A stretch of DNA of 64,000 bases from Jatrophihabitans sp. (GCA_025924515.1 JAICIE010000002.1:1-64000), one strand, 5' to 3'; numbered from the stretch's first letter, positions 34,729 to 43,928 are shown. Translations and numbers: made by a program. The notes: generated from the sequence alone by a model not told the origin.

Positions 34729-36912
34729 TCAGTGACCAGCCATCTCGCGCAGCGCCGCGACGACCGCGGCGTCCTTGGCGATCGCGGCACGTTCCAGCAC
34801 CCGGCTGATGCTCGGGGACGCCTCTGCGCCGGTGACCCGCTGCACCGGCTGGTCGAGGTAGTCGAAGAACCGGCGCTGGATCTCGTCGGCCAGCCAACCG
34901 CCGTAGGACGGTCCGAGGGAGCCCTGCTCGGCGATCAGCACGTTGTTCGTCTTCCTGATGCTGGCGCCGATCGTTTCCCAGTCGATGCTCGCCCGGTCGA
35001 GCCAGCGCAGGTCGACCACTTCGGCGTCGACCGAGCCCAGCTCGTCGACCGCCTGGAGCACGTAGTTGGTCATGGCGAGGTAGGTCAGCACGGTGGCATC
35101 GGTGCCGGCGCGCCGAACCGCTGCCCGGCCGACCGGCAGCACATAGTCGTAGTCGTCGATCGGACCGTCGCCGTGGGTGGCATAGAGATCCACGTGTTCG
35201 AGGACGACGACCGGGTCGCGGCACAGCAGCGCGGCGTTCATCAGGCCTACGTAGTCGAAGGGCGTCGACGGCGCGACGATGCGCCAGCCCACAGAGGTCG
35301 CGAATATCCCGGCCGGATCCATGGAGTGCTGGGAGCCGTAGCCGGTGCCCATCGCGACCTTGCTGCGCAAGACCAGCGGCACCTCGTCGTCGCCGCCAAA
35401 CATGTGCCGGGCCTTGGCTATTTGGTTGAACAGCTGGTCTGCCGCCACCCACATGAAATCTGCGTACATGAATTCCACGACCGGCGTGAACCGACCGTCG
35501 AGAGCGATGCCGCCGCCAAGGCCGGCGAAGGCGTTCTCGCTGATGGGGGTACCGAGTACGCGGTCTGGGAATGCGTCCTTGAGCCCCCGCGTCGCGCCGT
35601 TGGTGCCGCCGTTGAGCCGGTGCACATCCTCGCCGAGCACGACGATCGACTCATCGGTGGCCATGCGCCGGCGCATCACCGCAGCGACGGCGTCGATGAA
35701 TTTCACCTCCCCGATCTCGCAGTCAGCGCTGTTCACACCATCGACCAGCCGTGCGCGGTCGAACTCGCGCAGATCGCCGCGGATCCCCACGTTGGCGAAG
35801 CCGGGGTCGGGCCACTCGGTGGGCTTGATCCGTCGCTGCCCCCGTTTGCCGCCAGGCAGCGGTTCGAGGAGTTCGGCCCCGACCTGCTCGAGCAGATCCT
35901 TGGCCTGGTCGACAGCCGCTGCTGTGTCCGCCGGGGCCAATATGGCGCGCCGGTGCAACTGGCGCACGACCTGATCAATGGGGTCACGGGCGCGCCATTC
36001 CTCTTCCTCCGCCTTCGTCCGGTAGCGGAACGCGCTGCCGGGGAACGAGCCGTTCTGGTGGAAGTAGCGGTAGACATCTGCCTCGATGAGCGTGGGGCCC
36101 CGGCCGGCGCGCAGGTGGGAAAGCGCTTCCTGCATGGCCAGATACACCGCGAGCGGGTTCATGCCGTCGACGCGGAAGGACGCGATGCCGAAGCCGGGAC
36201 CGCGGGCGGACAATCGAGGTTCGCCGGTCGCTTCGGTGACGGAGGTGGAGACGGCGTACTGATTGTTCTCGACGAAGAAGCAGAGGGGCAGCTTCCACGC
36301 ACTGGCCAGGTTGAAGGTCTCCAGGGTCGAACCGATGTTGGCGGCCCCGTCGCCGAAGTAAGTTACCGCGACCGCGTCGGTGCCCGCTTGGCGATGCGAC
36401 CACGCCGACCCGGCGGCGAGCGGTACCCCGCCACCGACGATCGCGTTCGTGCCGATCGCGCCGGCCTCCTTCCACTGCAGGTGCATGGAGCCGCCGCGGC
36501 CGTGGGAGAAGCCGCGATCGAGGCCGCAGATCTCGGCGAGGGTTCTCAGGACGACCGCGCGTACGTCGTCCGAGTACGGCTCGGTGGGGTGGATGCCCTT
36601 CGGCTCCACGTGCCCGATGGCTTTGGCCAGGAACTGGTGGTGTCCGCGGTGGGAGCCGTTCACGGTGTCCTGGCTGGTCAGCGGAAGGACCGAGCCGACG
36701 GCGCCGCCCTCCTGCCCGATGCTGGAATGGGCCGGGCCGTGGACCAAGCCGTCGTTGGCCAGGTCGAGGACGTACTCCTCGAACGTTCGGATCAGGACGA
36801 GCTGGCTGAACATCGCCGTCAGCAGGTGCGGATCGGCCGCGTCCCAGTCCGCGTCGGTCGCGACGATCTCGACCCAGGGCGCGTCCGGCACCAGGCGCTC
36901 GTGCACGGCCAT
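34729..36912 (-). CDS. fused E1 alpha-beta 2-oxoacid dehydrogenase
   Basis: A 727-residue fusion. The alpha half shows GQEGGAVGSVLPL, SHGRGGSMHLQW and the ThDP motif TYFGDGAANIGSTLETFNLAS through FFVENNQYAVST. After a linker (GGKRGQRRIKPTEW) comes the beta half: GEDVHRLNGGTNGATRGL, PISENAFAGLGGGIALDGR, and the C-terminal transketolase-like domain with VEVVDLRWLDRAS-type sequence (AEVVDLRWLDRASID). The ATG at 36912 has GGGAGAG in front. E2 follows 2 bases after its stop. The gene diverges from the VOC/GntR operon, and two TGGATCCA palindromes lie in the shared region. Confidence 0.92.
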   Translation of the reverse strand: MAVHERLVPDAPWVEIVATDADWDAADPHLLTAMFSQLVLIRTFEEYVLDLANDGLVHGPAHSSIGQEGGAVGSVLPLTSQDTVNGSHRGHHQFLAKAIGHVEPKGIHPTEPYSDDVRAVVLRTLAEICGLDRGFSHGRGGSMHLQWKEAGAIGTNAIVGGGVPLAAGSAWSHRQAGTDAVAVTYFGDGAANIGSTLETFNLASAWKLPLCFFVENNQYAVSTSVTEATGEPRLSARGPGFGIASFRVDGMNPLAVYLAMQEALSHLRAGRGPTLIEADVYRYFHQNGSFPGSAFRYRTKAEEEEWRARDPIDQVVRQLHRRAILAPADTAAAVDQAKDLLEQVGAELLEPLPGGKRGQRRIKPTEWPDPGFANVGIRGDLREFDRARLVDGVNSADCEIGEVKFIDAVAAVMRRRMATDESIVVLGEDVHRLNGGTNGATRGLKDAFPDRVLGTPISENAFAGLGGGIALDGRFTPVVEFMYADFMWVAADQLFNQIAKARHMFGGDDEVPLVLRSKVAMGTGYGSQHSMDPAGIFATSVGWRIVAPSTPFDYVGLMNAALLCRDPVVVLEHVDLYATHGDGPIDDYDYVLPVGRAAVRRAGTDATVLTYLAMTNYVLQAVDELGSVDAEVVDLRWLDRASIDWETIGASIRKTNNVLIAEQGSLGPSYGGWLADEIQRRFFDYLDQPVQRVTGAEASPSISRVLERAAIAKDAAVVAALREMAGH

Positions 36913-36955
36913 AACTGCTCTCCCTTCGGCGTCCTCCTGGCAGCGTGGCACCTAG

Positions 36956-36963
36956 TGGATCCA
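36956..36963. promoter_or_regulatory. candidate GntR site TGGATCCA (copy 1)
   Basis: A perfect 8-base palindrome in the E1/VOC divergent promoter. An identical copy lies 64 bases away. Palindromes of this size are weak evidence, but the pairing next to a GntR/FCD gene supports it. Confidence 0.4.
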
Positions 36964-37019
36964 TTTCCAAGTGTCTCGGAGGGTTCTCTCGCTCAACTGA
37001 GCAGATCTGGGCTATCTTT

Positions 37020-37027
37020 TGGATCCA
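37020..37027. promoter_or_regulatory. candidate GntR site TGGATCCA (copy 2)
   Basis: The second copy, just upstream of the VOC gene that leads the GntR operon, preceded by an AT-rich TATCTTT. Confidence 0.4.
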
Positions 37028-37046
37028 GCTCGCCGAGAGGACGACC

Positions 37047-37559
37047 ATGACCGCTGGCCTGCCGGGACTTGTACGGCTCGACCACATCGGGTTCACCGTC
37101 CCCGACCTCGACCAGGCCCACTCCTTCCTGGTGGACGTCTTGGGTTGCGAGTACATGTACACGCTCGGCCCGTACCGGCACGACGACAGTGACTGGATGC
37201 GGGAGCACCTGAACGTGCACCCGCGAGCGGTGATGCGCAGACTGCACTTCTACCGCTGCGGCACGCAGGCCGTCTTCGAGGTCTTCGACTACGCCGCACC
37301 GGAACGCAACCTCGAGCAGCCCCGCAACTCCGACGTTGGCGGCCACCATGTCGCTCTCTACGTCGACGACCTCGACGCCGCCGTCGCCTACCTACGCGAG
37401 CAGGGCGTCACCGTGTGCGGCGAGCCGACTCGGAGCTCGGGGCCATCGGAGGGACAGCGCTGGGTTTATTTCCTGTCGCCGTGGGGAATGCAGTTCGAGC
37501 TCGTCTCGTACCCGCACGGCAAGGCCTTCGACCGACAGCGCCGGAGCACCACGGCGTGA
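37047..37559 (+). CDS. VOC superfamily dioxygenase/lyase-like protein
   Basis: A 170-residue VOC protein. The first half has VRLDHIGFTVPDLDQAHSFL, with His as metal ligand. The second half has GGHHVALYVDDLDAAVAYL with another ligand His, and the closing PWGMQFELVSYP has the ligand Glu. The spacing suits a functional metal site, as in extradiol-type or lactoylglutathione-like enzymes. GAGAGGACG precedes the ATG. It overlaps the GntR gene by 4 bases and diverges from the fused E1. It is probably a pathway enzyme tied to the E1/E2 substrate. Confidence 0.85.
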   Translation: MTAGLPGLVRLDHIGFTVPDLDQAHSFLVDVLGCEYMYTLGPYRHDDSDWMREHLNVHPRAVMRRLHFYRCGTQAVFEVFDYAAPERNLEQPRNSDVGGHHVALYVDDLDAAVAYLREQGVTVCGEPTRSSGPSEGQRWVYFLSPWGMQFELVSYPHGKAFDRQRRSTTA

Positions 37560-38254
37560 CCCGACCCGGCGGCGAAACCCGTGGCGGCGGCGTGACAGCG
37601 GCCGGCCCCGGCACGACGAGTGAGCGCATCGCCTGCTATCTACGCAGGGAGATCCTCGACGGGACTATCGGCCCAGGGCAGCGCATCCGCCAGGAGGACG
37701 TCGCCGAACGACTGGGCGCCAGCAGACTGCCGGTCCGCGAGGCTCTGCGGATGCTCGCAGCCGAGGGGCTGACCGAGCTGGAGACCAACAAGGGCGCGCG
37801 GGTGCCCGCCCTCGACAGCCACGAGGTCGACGTGATCTACCAGATGCGGGAGCGGCTGGAACCACTTGCGGTGACGCAGAGCATTGCCAACCTCAGCGCG
37901 GACGCGCTGGCCGAACTGGACGTCATACAGACCCGGATCGAACGCGGCGACGACGTCGGCGAGTTCCTGCGGCTCGATCGCGAGTTCCATCTGCTGAGTT
38001 ACTCCGGCTGCGCCATCGAGCAGTTGCTGTCGAGCGTGACCCGGCTGTGGAACTGCACGCAGCACTACCGCCGGGCGTTCATGACAATCAGCGGATCGGG
38101 ACGGCGCTGGATCGTGAACGCCGAGCACCGCCTGCTCTTGGACGCCCTTGTCCGCCGTGACCCGACCGACGCGGAGCGCTACCTGTCCGGTCACATCCGC
38201 CGCACCCGGATGGAGCTGGCGAGGCACCCTGAGGTGTTCACCGGCCGAGGATGA
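37556..38254 (+). CDS. GntR family regulator (FadR/FCD type)
   Basis: A 232-residue regulator. The winged HTH is TSERIACYLRREILDGTIGPGQRI, then DVAERLGASRLPVREALRML and AEGLTELETNKGARV. The FCD ligand domain has YQMRERLEPLAV, DREFHLLSYSGC and NAEHRLLLDALVRRD, with the metal-type His residues. The GTG overlaps the VOC stop codon. Two TGGATCCA palindromes upstream of the operon are candidate sites. It likely controls VOC-GntR and E1-E2 in response to a carboxylic acid intermediate. Confidence 0.9.
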   Translation: MTRPGGETRGGGVTAAGPGTTSERIACYLRREILDGTIGPGQRIRQEDVAERLGASRLPVREALRMLAAEGLTELETNKGARVPALDSHEVDVIYQMRERLEPLAVTQSIANLSADALAELDVIQTRIERGDDVGEFLRLDREFHLLSYSGCAIEQLLSSVTRLWNCTQHYRRAFMTISGSGRRWIVNAEHRLLLDALVRRDPTDAERYLSGHIRRTRMELARHPEVFTGRG

Positions 38255-38262
38255 GTCGCGGT

Positions 38263-38284
38263 CGCCCGCTCAGCGAGGCGGGCG
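38263..38284. terminator. hairpin between convergent genes
   Basis: CGCCCGC and GCGGGCG pair across an 8-base loop, at the meeting point of the GntR gene and the reductase gene. It overlaps the last codons of the latter. No U-tract follows. Confidence 0.4.
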
Positions 38285-40081
38285 CGAGTCCAGCGCCGCC
38301 TGTAGTGACTGCGCGTAAGCCTCGCTGGTGTAGGTGGCGCCGCTGACCGTGTCGACGTGGGCCGAGCCCGACGCAATCGCCTCGCGGCGCAGAATTGGAG
38401 CCGCCATGGCGCTGATCTGCCGCGAACGGGCGTCGAGCGAGGGCAGCGCCAGGGCACGCACGTCGACCAGCCGGCCGTCGCGCAGCACCGCGGCGACCTG
38501 CACGCTCGTGTACAGCGTCCGCTGCAAAGAGCCGACGAGAACCACCTCGTCGGATGGCGTGCGCGCCGGGCGTGGATCGGCTCGAGATGTCCCGGGCGCC
38601 GTCGCCGCGGCGGCCACGTCCGTTGCGTCGCCGGCCTGGAAGTGATAGCTGCGCGAAGCGAAGACGGCGGCCAGCGAAGCCACCCCCAGGGACACGGCCG
38701 CAGCATGTGTGACCCGGCCGGCCGAGGACGTGCCTGGTTCGAACGACTCTCGATGAATTTGGCGTGCCGGCACCCCGGCCTGGCGGAGCGCCGAGGTGAC
38801 CGCTGTGATCAGCGCAGGCGGTGCGCACACGTAGACGTCGTGCTCAGTCAGGTCCGGCACCAGGGCGGCGAGGGATCGACTGTCTAGCCGGCATCCGCGG
38901 TCCGCGCGCCGGCCGACGAGGTAGATCACCGTCGCGCCGCGGTTGCGGGCCAGCTCGTCCAGCTCGCCGCGGAAGGTCAGGTCAGCCTCCGCCCGGCACC
39001 GGTAGATCAGAGTCAACTGGCCCGGCTGCACCGGCAGCGACTCGAACAGGGCACGCAACGGGGTGATGCCGATGCCGCCCGCGATGAGGAGCACCTTGGG
39101 ATTGCGCCGGCGCTGTGCCGTGAGAGTGCCGAACGGGCCCGCCGCCAGCACGCGGGTGCCCGGCACGAGCTCGCGGAGGCTCCGGGTGTGACTGCCCACC
39201 GGCTTGACGGTGAACCGCAGTCGGTGCGGCGTGGGTGCCGCCGACAGCGAGAAAGGATGAGACTCGTACCAACGTCCCCGACTCAGGAAGCGAAGCCTGA
39301 AGAACTGTCCGGACTCGGCTCGCAGCCGGCCCAGGCCACGACCGCGCACCTCGACCGAGATCGCCTGGCCGGCCTCGTCAACGATGCCGGCCACGACGAG
39401 ACGCTGGCGCGCGGCACCGACCAGCGGGCGAACGAGCCGGCCGTAACCGAGCGCCGCCGCGACGGTGCCGTACAGCGCCACCCAGGCGGCGCGCACCGCC
39501 GGGTGGTACACGAAATCAGTGCCGTTCGACAACTGATGGCTGAAGGCCAGCGCGACTCCGACGTAGGTCAGAAGGTGGAGGCGATACCAGGCCTGGTAGC
39601 CGACGGCGCGCCGGACAGCTCGCACCGACGTCAGGGCGACACCGATCAGCACCGCTGCGGCGATGCTCGCCAACAGGACGCCCGGGTAGGTCCGCAGCAG
39701 GACACTGACCTGGCGTCCGGTTGAGACCTGCGACGACCGCGCGTAGCTCCACACCACGCTCGCTATGTGCACGACCATTGCCACAACCGTGTAGCGGCCG
39801 CCGATGGCGTGCCACCGGGTCAGCCGGTCGGATCCGACGTGGCGTTCTATCCAAGGCAGCCGGGCCATCAACGCGACGAGCACCACGGCGGCGTATCCGG
39901 TGAGCAACCCGCTGAGCCGCGCCAGGGCGATCCCGTAGTCGGCGCTGGTCGAGAGGCGCGGGGGTGTCTGCGCCAGCCAGAGGAACCCGACGGCGCCGAC
40001 GCCGATCCAGACCGACGTGAGCAGAGCTCCGGTAACCGTCGGCCGTATCCGCGGGTGGCACCAGCTGAAATGACCCGGCAT
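38270..40081 (-). CDS. ferric reductase-like flavocytochrome fused to FMN-binding domain
   Basis: A 603-residue membrane protein with three parts. First, a ferric-reductase-like heme domain: helices with His residues in RWHAIGGRYTVVAMVVHIAS and in YRLHLLTYVGVALAFSHQL. Second, a ferredoxin-reductase module with the FAD motif ESHPFSLSAAP and NAD motif LLIAGGIGITPLRALFE. Third, after another helix, a C-terminal FMN-binding domain with DTVSGATYTSEAY, the S-G-A-T motif that takes covalent FMN from ApbE-type enzymes. It would move electrons from NAD(P)H across the membrane. The ATG at 40081 has GGAGGG. A LacI-type site lies 68 bases upstream. Confidence 0.88.
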   Translation of the reverse strand: MPGHFSWCHPRIRPTVTGALLTSVWIGVGAVGFLWLAQTPPRLSTSADYGIALARLSGLLTGYAAVVLVALMARLPWIERHVGSDRLTRWHAIGGRYTVVAMVVHIASVVWSYARSSQVSTGRQVSVLLRTYPGVLLASIAAAVLIGVALTSVRAVRRAVGYQAWYRLHLLTYVGVALAFSHQLSNGTDFVYHPAVRAAWVALYGTVAAALGYGRLVRPLVGAARQRLVVAGIVDEAGQAISVEVRGRGLGRLRAESGQFFRLRFLSRGRWYESHPFSLSAAPTPHRLRFTVKPVGSHTRSLRELVPGTRVLAAGPFGTLTAQRRRNPKVLLIAGGIGITPLRALFESLPVQPGQLTLIYRCRAEADLTFRGELDELARNRGATVIYLVGRRADRGCRLDSRSLAALVPDLTEHDVYVCAPPALITAVTSALRQAGVPARQIHRESFEPGTSSAGRVTHAAAVSLGVASLAAVFASRSYHFQAGDATDVAAAATAPGTSRADPRPARTPSDEVVLVGSLQRTLYTSVQVAAVLRDGRLVDVRALALPSLDARSRQISAMAAPILRREAIASGSAHVDTVSGATYTSEAYAQSLQAALDSRPPR

Positions 40082-40148
40082 TCGCCCTCCGTCGTGGGCC
40101 GGGACGCTCGGGCGAACAGCAGCGCCGAGCGGTCGCCGCAGCTTAGGA

Positions 40149-40162
40149 TACAAACGTTTGTA
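40149..40162. promoter_or_regulatory. LacI-type operator TACAAACGTTTGTA
   Basis: A perfect 14-base palindrome midway between the divergent reductase (40081) and aldo/keto reductase (40228) starts. It fits TRCAANCGNTTGYA. Confidence 0.75.
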
Positions 40163-40227
40163 GGTCCTGTCCGGGGCTGGAGGAGACCGATGTCCGTCGG
40201 AGCCGTCCGCACCACTGCGGGTTGCGG

Positions 40228-41061
40228 ATGACTGTGCCCGCCATACCGACTGTCACCTTGAACAACGGCGTCCTGATGCCTCAGCTGGGCTGCGGGATGT
40301 TTCGCGTCCCAGACGCATATGAGGTGGTTCTCTCAGCCGTGCACACTGGTTATCGCCTGATCGACACGGCGCGCTCCTACGGCAACGAGGCTGAGATCGG
40401 AGGGGCGATCCGGGACTGCGGCCTGGATCCCGCGAGCCTGTTCGTCACCACGAAACTCGCGAACTCGGACCAGGGCTACGACAGCGCGCTGCAGGCGTTC
40501 GACCGCAGCCTCGAGCTTCTGGGCCTGCCGGTGATAGACCTCTACCTCATCCACTGGCCGGTGCCCGCCCGCGATCGATATCTCGACACGTGGCGTGCGC
40601 TCGAGCAGATCTACCGGAGCGGGCGCGCCCGTGCGGTCGGGGTCTGCAACTTCACGATCGAGCACCTCGACCGCCTGGCTGACAACAGCGACCTGGTGCC
40701 CGCGGTCAACCAAATCGAGTTGCACCCCGGGTATCCGCAGACTGCGCTGCGCTCTCGCCACGCCGCCCTGGGAATCATTACGGAAGCCTGGAGCCCGCTG
40801 GGTCGCGGCAGCGCGCTGCTCGATCGGGCCGAAGTATTGGCGCTGGCCCGACAAACGGGCCGCACGCCGGCGCAAACCGTCCTGAGGTGGCACCTCGATC
40901 AAGGCCATGTGGTCATCCCGAAGTCCGGGAACGGGCGGCGGCTGCGGAGCAACTTCGATGTCTTCGACTTCTCACTCGACGACACGCAACGCTCCGTCCT
41001 CGACGCCCTCAAGGAGCCGGGCCGGGTTGGGCCGGACCCGTTGGTCTTTGCGGAGCACTGA
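40228..41061 (+). CDS. aldo/keto reductase
   Basis: A 277-residue AKR with a (beta/alpha)8 barrel and the catalytic tetrad visible: Asp and Tyr in LIDTARSYGNEAEIG, Lys in VTTKLANSDQG, His in LYLIHWPVP. The cofactor end is HVVIPKSGNGRRLRSNFDVFDF, typical of NADPH-binding AKR5-like enzymes. It probably reduces an aldehyde or ketone of the pathway. The ATG at 40228 lies 66 bases after the LacI-type site. It is divergent from the flavocytochrome gene. Confidence 0.9.
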   Translation: MTVPAIPTVTLNNGVLMPQLGCGMFRVPDAYEVVLSAVHTGYRLIDTARSYGNEAEIGGAIRDCGLDPASLFVTTKLANSDQGYDSALQAFDRSLELLGLPVIDLYLIHWPVPARDRYLDTWRALEQIYRSGRARAVGVCNFTIEHLDRLADNSDLVPAVNQIELHPGYPQTALRSRHAALGIITEAWSPLGRGSALLDRAEVLALARQTGRTPAQTVLRWHLDQGHVVIPKSGNGRRLRSNFDVFDFSLDDTQRSVLDALKEPGRVGPDPLVFAEH

Positions 41062-41069
41062 CCGCGACC

Positions 41070-41086
41070 ACCCGGCGGCGCCGGGT
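41070..41086. terminator. hairpin between convergent genes
   Basis: ACCCGGC-GGC-GCCGGGT forms a perfect 7-base stem with a 3-base loop, between the stops of the aldo/keto reductase and the MDR gene. Confidence 0.5.
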
Positions 41087-41101
41087 TCGGGCCCGCCGAG
41101 G

Positions 41102-42073
41102 TCAGACGGCGAGAACGAATTTGCCCACTGCGGTGCGCGCCTCGAATGCACGGTGCGTCTCGTCCGCCTGCTCCAACGGAAGCACCGCGGTCACGTCGAT
41201 GCGCACCGACCCGTCGCCCACCAACGCCACCGCGCGCTCGAGACTGGCGCGGATCGTCTCGGGACTGTGCGCCGAAAGTTGACCGTTGGACAGCCCCAAG
41301 AAACCGATGCATCGCGACCGCAGCCACTCGGCGTCAGGTAGCAACTGTGGTTCCCGGGAGATGTTGCTGTAGGACACGAGCCGGCCGAAGGGCGCCATCG
41401 CCTTCAGCGAGCGGGTCTGCACCTCTCCGCCCACCGGATCGAGCACCACGTCCACGCCGCGCCCGTCGGTAAGCGCAGTGAGCCTCTCGTCGAAGTCGGC
41501 GTAGCTGAAGACGTCGTCGTATCCGTGTGCGCGGGCGAAATCGGCCTTCCGCAGGTCGCCGACAGTGCCCCAGAGGGTCACGTCGGAGCGATTCCGCAAC
41601 AGCTGTCCCACCACAGAACCGACGCCACCGGCAGCGGCATGCAAGAGCACGCTTTCGCCGTCGAGCACCCGCGCCGCCCGCTCGACCGCATTGAGCGCCA
41701 ACGGCACCGTCACCAGCATCCCGGCCGCTTCCGGACGGCCCGCGAGGGTGTCCGGAAGAACGATGGTGAACGCTTCGGCCGCGGTGACCACCTCTGCGTA
41801 GGAATGGCCGCGCGTGAACGCCGCGACCCGTTGGCCCACGCGCAGCGACCTTACGTCAGGACCGACGGCCGACACCGTGCCGCTGACCTCGACGCCCGGC
41901 GTGAACGGCAGAACGCCGAGTCCGTCGCCCACCCGGTTGCGCACGTCGGTGAAATTCACTCCGATGAACTCCACCGCGATGGCGACCTCGGCGGCGCCGG
42001 GCGTCGGCTCAGGGACCTCCTCCAATCGCAGCACCTCGGGGCCGCCGAACTCGCGTACGACGATCGCGCGCAT
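41102..42073 (-). CDS. quinone-oxidoreductase-like MDR family enzyme
   Basis: A 323-residue zinc-free medium-chain reductase of the NADPH:quinone reductase type: FGGPEVLRLEEVPEP, EFIGVNFTDVRNR, GVEVSGTVSAVG and the nucleotide motif LLHAAAGGVGSVVGQL. No catalytic or structural zinc ligands are present, as usual for this branch. It may act on an enone or quinone of the pathway. It diverges from the FAD oxidoreductase gene across a LacI-type site at 42216. Confidence 0.9.
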   Translation of the reverse strand: MRAIVVREFGGPEVLRLEEVPEPTPGAAEVAIAVEFIGVNFTDVRNRVGDGLGVLPFTPGVEVSGTVSAVGPDVRSLRVGQRVAAFTRGHSYAEVVTAAEAFTIVLPDTLAGRPEAAGMLVTVPLALNAVERAARVLDGESVLLHAAAGGVGSVVGQLLRNRSDVTLWGTVGDLRKADFARAHGYDDVFSYADFDERLTALTDGRGVDVVLDPVGGEVQTRSLKAMAPFGRLVSYSNISREPQLLPDAEWLRSRCIGFLGLSNGQLSAHSPETIRASLERAVALVGDGSVRIDVTAVLPLEQADETHRAFEARTAVGKFVLAV

Positions 42074-42215
42074 GAGCGTTGCTCCTTCCTTCAGGCGCGT
42101 CCACTGGCGCCCCGACGTCCGTTGTCCCAGCAGCGATTGCTATCCGCCCCACGCGGCCGGGCAGGGCTGTTGCCGACCGCGCCAGCGTGGCGCGACGGAC
42201 CCTCGGAGTCTTGTC

Positions 42216-42229
42216 TGCAAACGGTTGCT
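42216..42229. promoter_or_regulatory. LacI-type operator TGCAAACGGTTGCT
   Basis: Fits TGCAANCGNTTGCA with one mismatch at the last base. It lies between divergent starts at 42073 and 42303. Confidence 0.7.
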
Positions 42230-42302
42230 GTGCAACAGTGGCAGGACCTCTTCGGCCCGCCTGCGGCTGGGCTGTTCGTCGATCCACGGAAGTTGGCGGC
42301 GC

Positions 42303-43928
42303 ATGGACTTCGACGTCGTAGTGGCCGGGGCCGGTCACAACAGCCTCATCGCCAGTTGCTACCTCGCGAAGGCCGGCTACAGGTGCTTGGTCCTCGACGC
42401 TCGTCACATCCCGGGCGGCGGCGCGGCCACGGAGGAGCTGCTCGATCCCGGGTTCTTCGTCGACAGTTGCTCCACCGGACACACACTGATTCGGATCAAC
42501 CCGTTGCTGCTCGACGACGAACTCGGCCTGGAGCGCGACTACGGCCTCACGTACCTGCAGCCGGATCCCGTTGCCCACGTGGCATTCCCGGACGGTGAGC
42601 ACTTCACAATGTCCCTCGATTTCGAGGCCACTGTCGCGGAGATCGCAAGGTTCAGCCGAGCCGACGCCGAGGCCTACCGCCGGATGTCGCGCGAATACGA
42701 CGAGGTCAAGTCGCTGTTCAACGCGACGCAGTTCACGCCGGTGGGTTTCGGTCCGTCGCTCGACCAACGACTCGCCGAACACCCGGCCGGCAAGGTCTGG
42801 GCTCGCCGACGCGCGCTGAGCGCATGGGACGTGATCCGTCACGAGTTCAGCGACCGGCACGTGCAGGCGTTCATGCTGTGGATGGCCTTTCAAACCTTCG
42901 TGTTCTACGACTCGCCCGGTACCGGTATGCTCGCCTACTCGGTGTTCGCGCGTCAGGCTCGCAGCTGGTCCATTCCGGTCGGCGGCTCGGGACGGTTGAC
43001 CCACGGGCTGGTCGGCTTTCTGGAAGCCCACGGCGGAACCGTGATCTGCAACAAGCGGGTCGGCCGGTTGTTGGTCGAAGGGGGACGCTGCGTCGGCGTC
43101 GAGACAACGGACGGCGAGCGGTTCCGGGCCGGCAAGGCAGTGCTGTCGACCATCCACGTCAAGCATTTGATCGACATGGCGCCCGCGGATTCCTGGCCGG
43201 AGGAGTTCCGCTACGGCGTGGAGACCTACGACGTCGGGATATCCGGATTCGCCGCGTACTTCGCCACCGACCGGCCACCGGTTTTCGAGACACCCGCGGG
43301 TGGCGTCAGCGCGGTCTCGGCCGGGTTGGTCGGCTGGCCGGACGACCTCATCCAGCTCAGCGCGGACCTGCGCCGCGGCCGCTTCATCGACGGCGTGCCC
43401 TGGCTGCTCGTAGCCACGCCGAGCCTCGTCGATCCCAGCCGCGCACCGGAGGGCATGCACACCGTCAAGCTGCTCAGCCCGCAGGCCGCTCGGCTACCCG
43501 AGGGAAGTGAATCCTGGGACATCGTGAAGGACCGGCACGCCCGCAACCAGTTGGCGGCCCTGCGCCGGTTCGCACCGACGTTTACCGAGGACGCGATCAC
43601 CGCCCGGCTGGTCAAGGCGCCGCCCGACATCGAGCGCTCCAACATTCACATGATCAACGGCGCCTTCCACGGCGGCGACCGCGGTCCGGCCTTCAGTGGC
43701 CCACTGCGCCCCGCGCCCGGATGGGCCGCGCACCGAATGCCCATACCCGGGCTGTACCAGACCGGCGGTACGACCCATCCCGGCGGATCGATCACCGGAG
43801 CGCCCGGGCGAAACGCGGCCATCGTCCTGCTGCACGACTTGGGCCGCGAGCTCAGCGACGTGGTCTCCGACACCGCGTCGGCCGCCCCCGACGCGCTCGT
43901 GGCCGTCGCCGAACCGGCCGATGCCTGA
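42303..43928 (+). CDS. FAD-dependent oxidoreductase, phytoene desaturase-like
   Basis: A 541-residue flavoprotein. The N-terminal dinucleotide motif is DVVVAGAGHNSLIASCYLAK, then the flavin motif LDARHIPGGGAATEE. The middle has VGGSGRLTHGLVGFLEAHGG, and the C-terminal FAD contact is LYQTGGTTHPGGSITGAPGRNAA, typical of the phytoene desaturase/amine-oxidase-like NAD(P)/FAD family. It is probably a desaturase or dehydrogenase of a pathway intermediate, not of carotenoids, since no carotenoid genes are near. The start ATG follows 74 bases after a LacI-type site. Confidence 0.88.
   Translation: MDFDVVVAGAGHNSLIASCYLAKAGYRCLVLDARHIPGGGAATEELLDPGFFVDSCSTGHTLIRINPLLLDDELGLERDYGLTYLQPDPVAHVAFPDGEHFTMSLDFEATVAEIARFSRADAEAYRRMSREYDEVKSLFNATQFTPVGFGPSLDQRLAEHPAGKVWARRRALSAWDVIRHEFSDRHVQAFMLWMAFQTFVFYDSPGTGMLAYSVFARQARSWSIPVGGSGRLTHGLVGFLEAHGGTVICNKRVGRLLVEGGRCVGVETTDGERFRAGKAVLSTIHVKHLIDMAPADSWPEEFRYGVETYDVGISGFAAYFATDRPPVFETPAGGVSAVSAGLVGWPDDLIQLSADLRRGRFIDGVPWLLVATPSLVDPSRAPEGMHTVKLLSPQAARLPEGSESWDIVKDRHARNQLAALRRFAPTFTEDAITARLVKAPPDIERSNIHMINGAFHGGDRGPAFSGPLRPAPGWAAHRMPIPGLYQTGGTTHPGGSITGAPGRNAAIVLLHDLGRELSDVVSDTASAAPDALVAVAEPADA

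Noticed and set aside
34732-37050. 772-codon plus-strand open frame across the E1 gene
   Set aside because: It lies entirely antisense to the fused E1 with all its ThDP motifs. High G+C opens such frames by chance.
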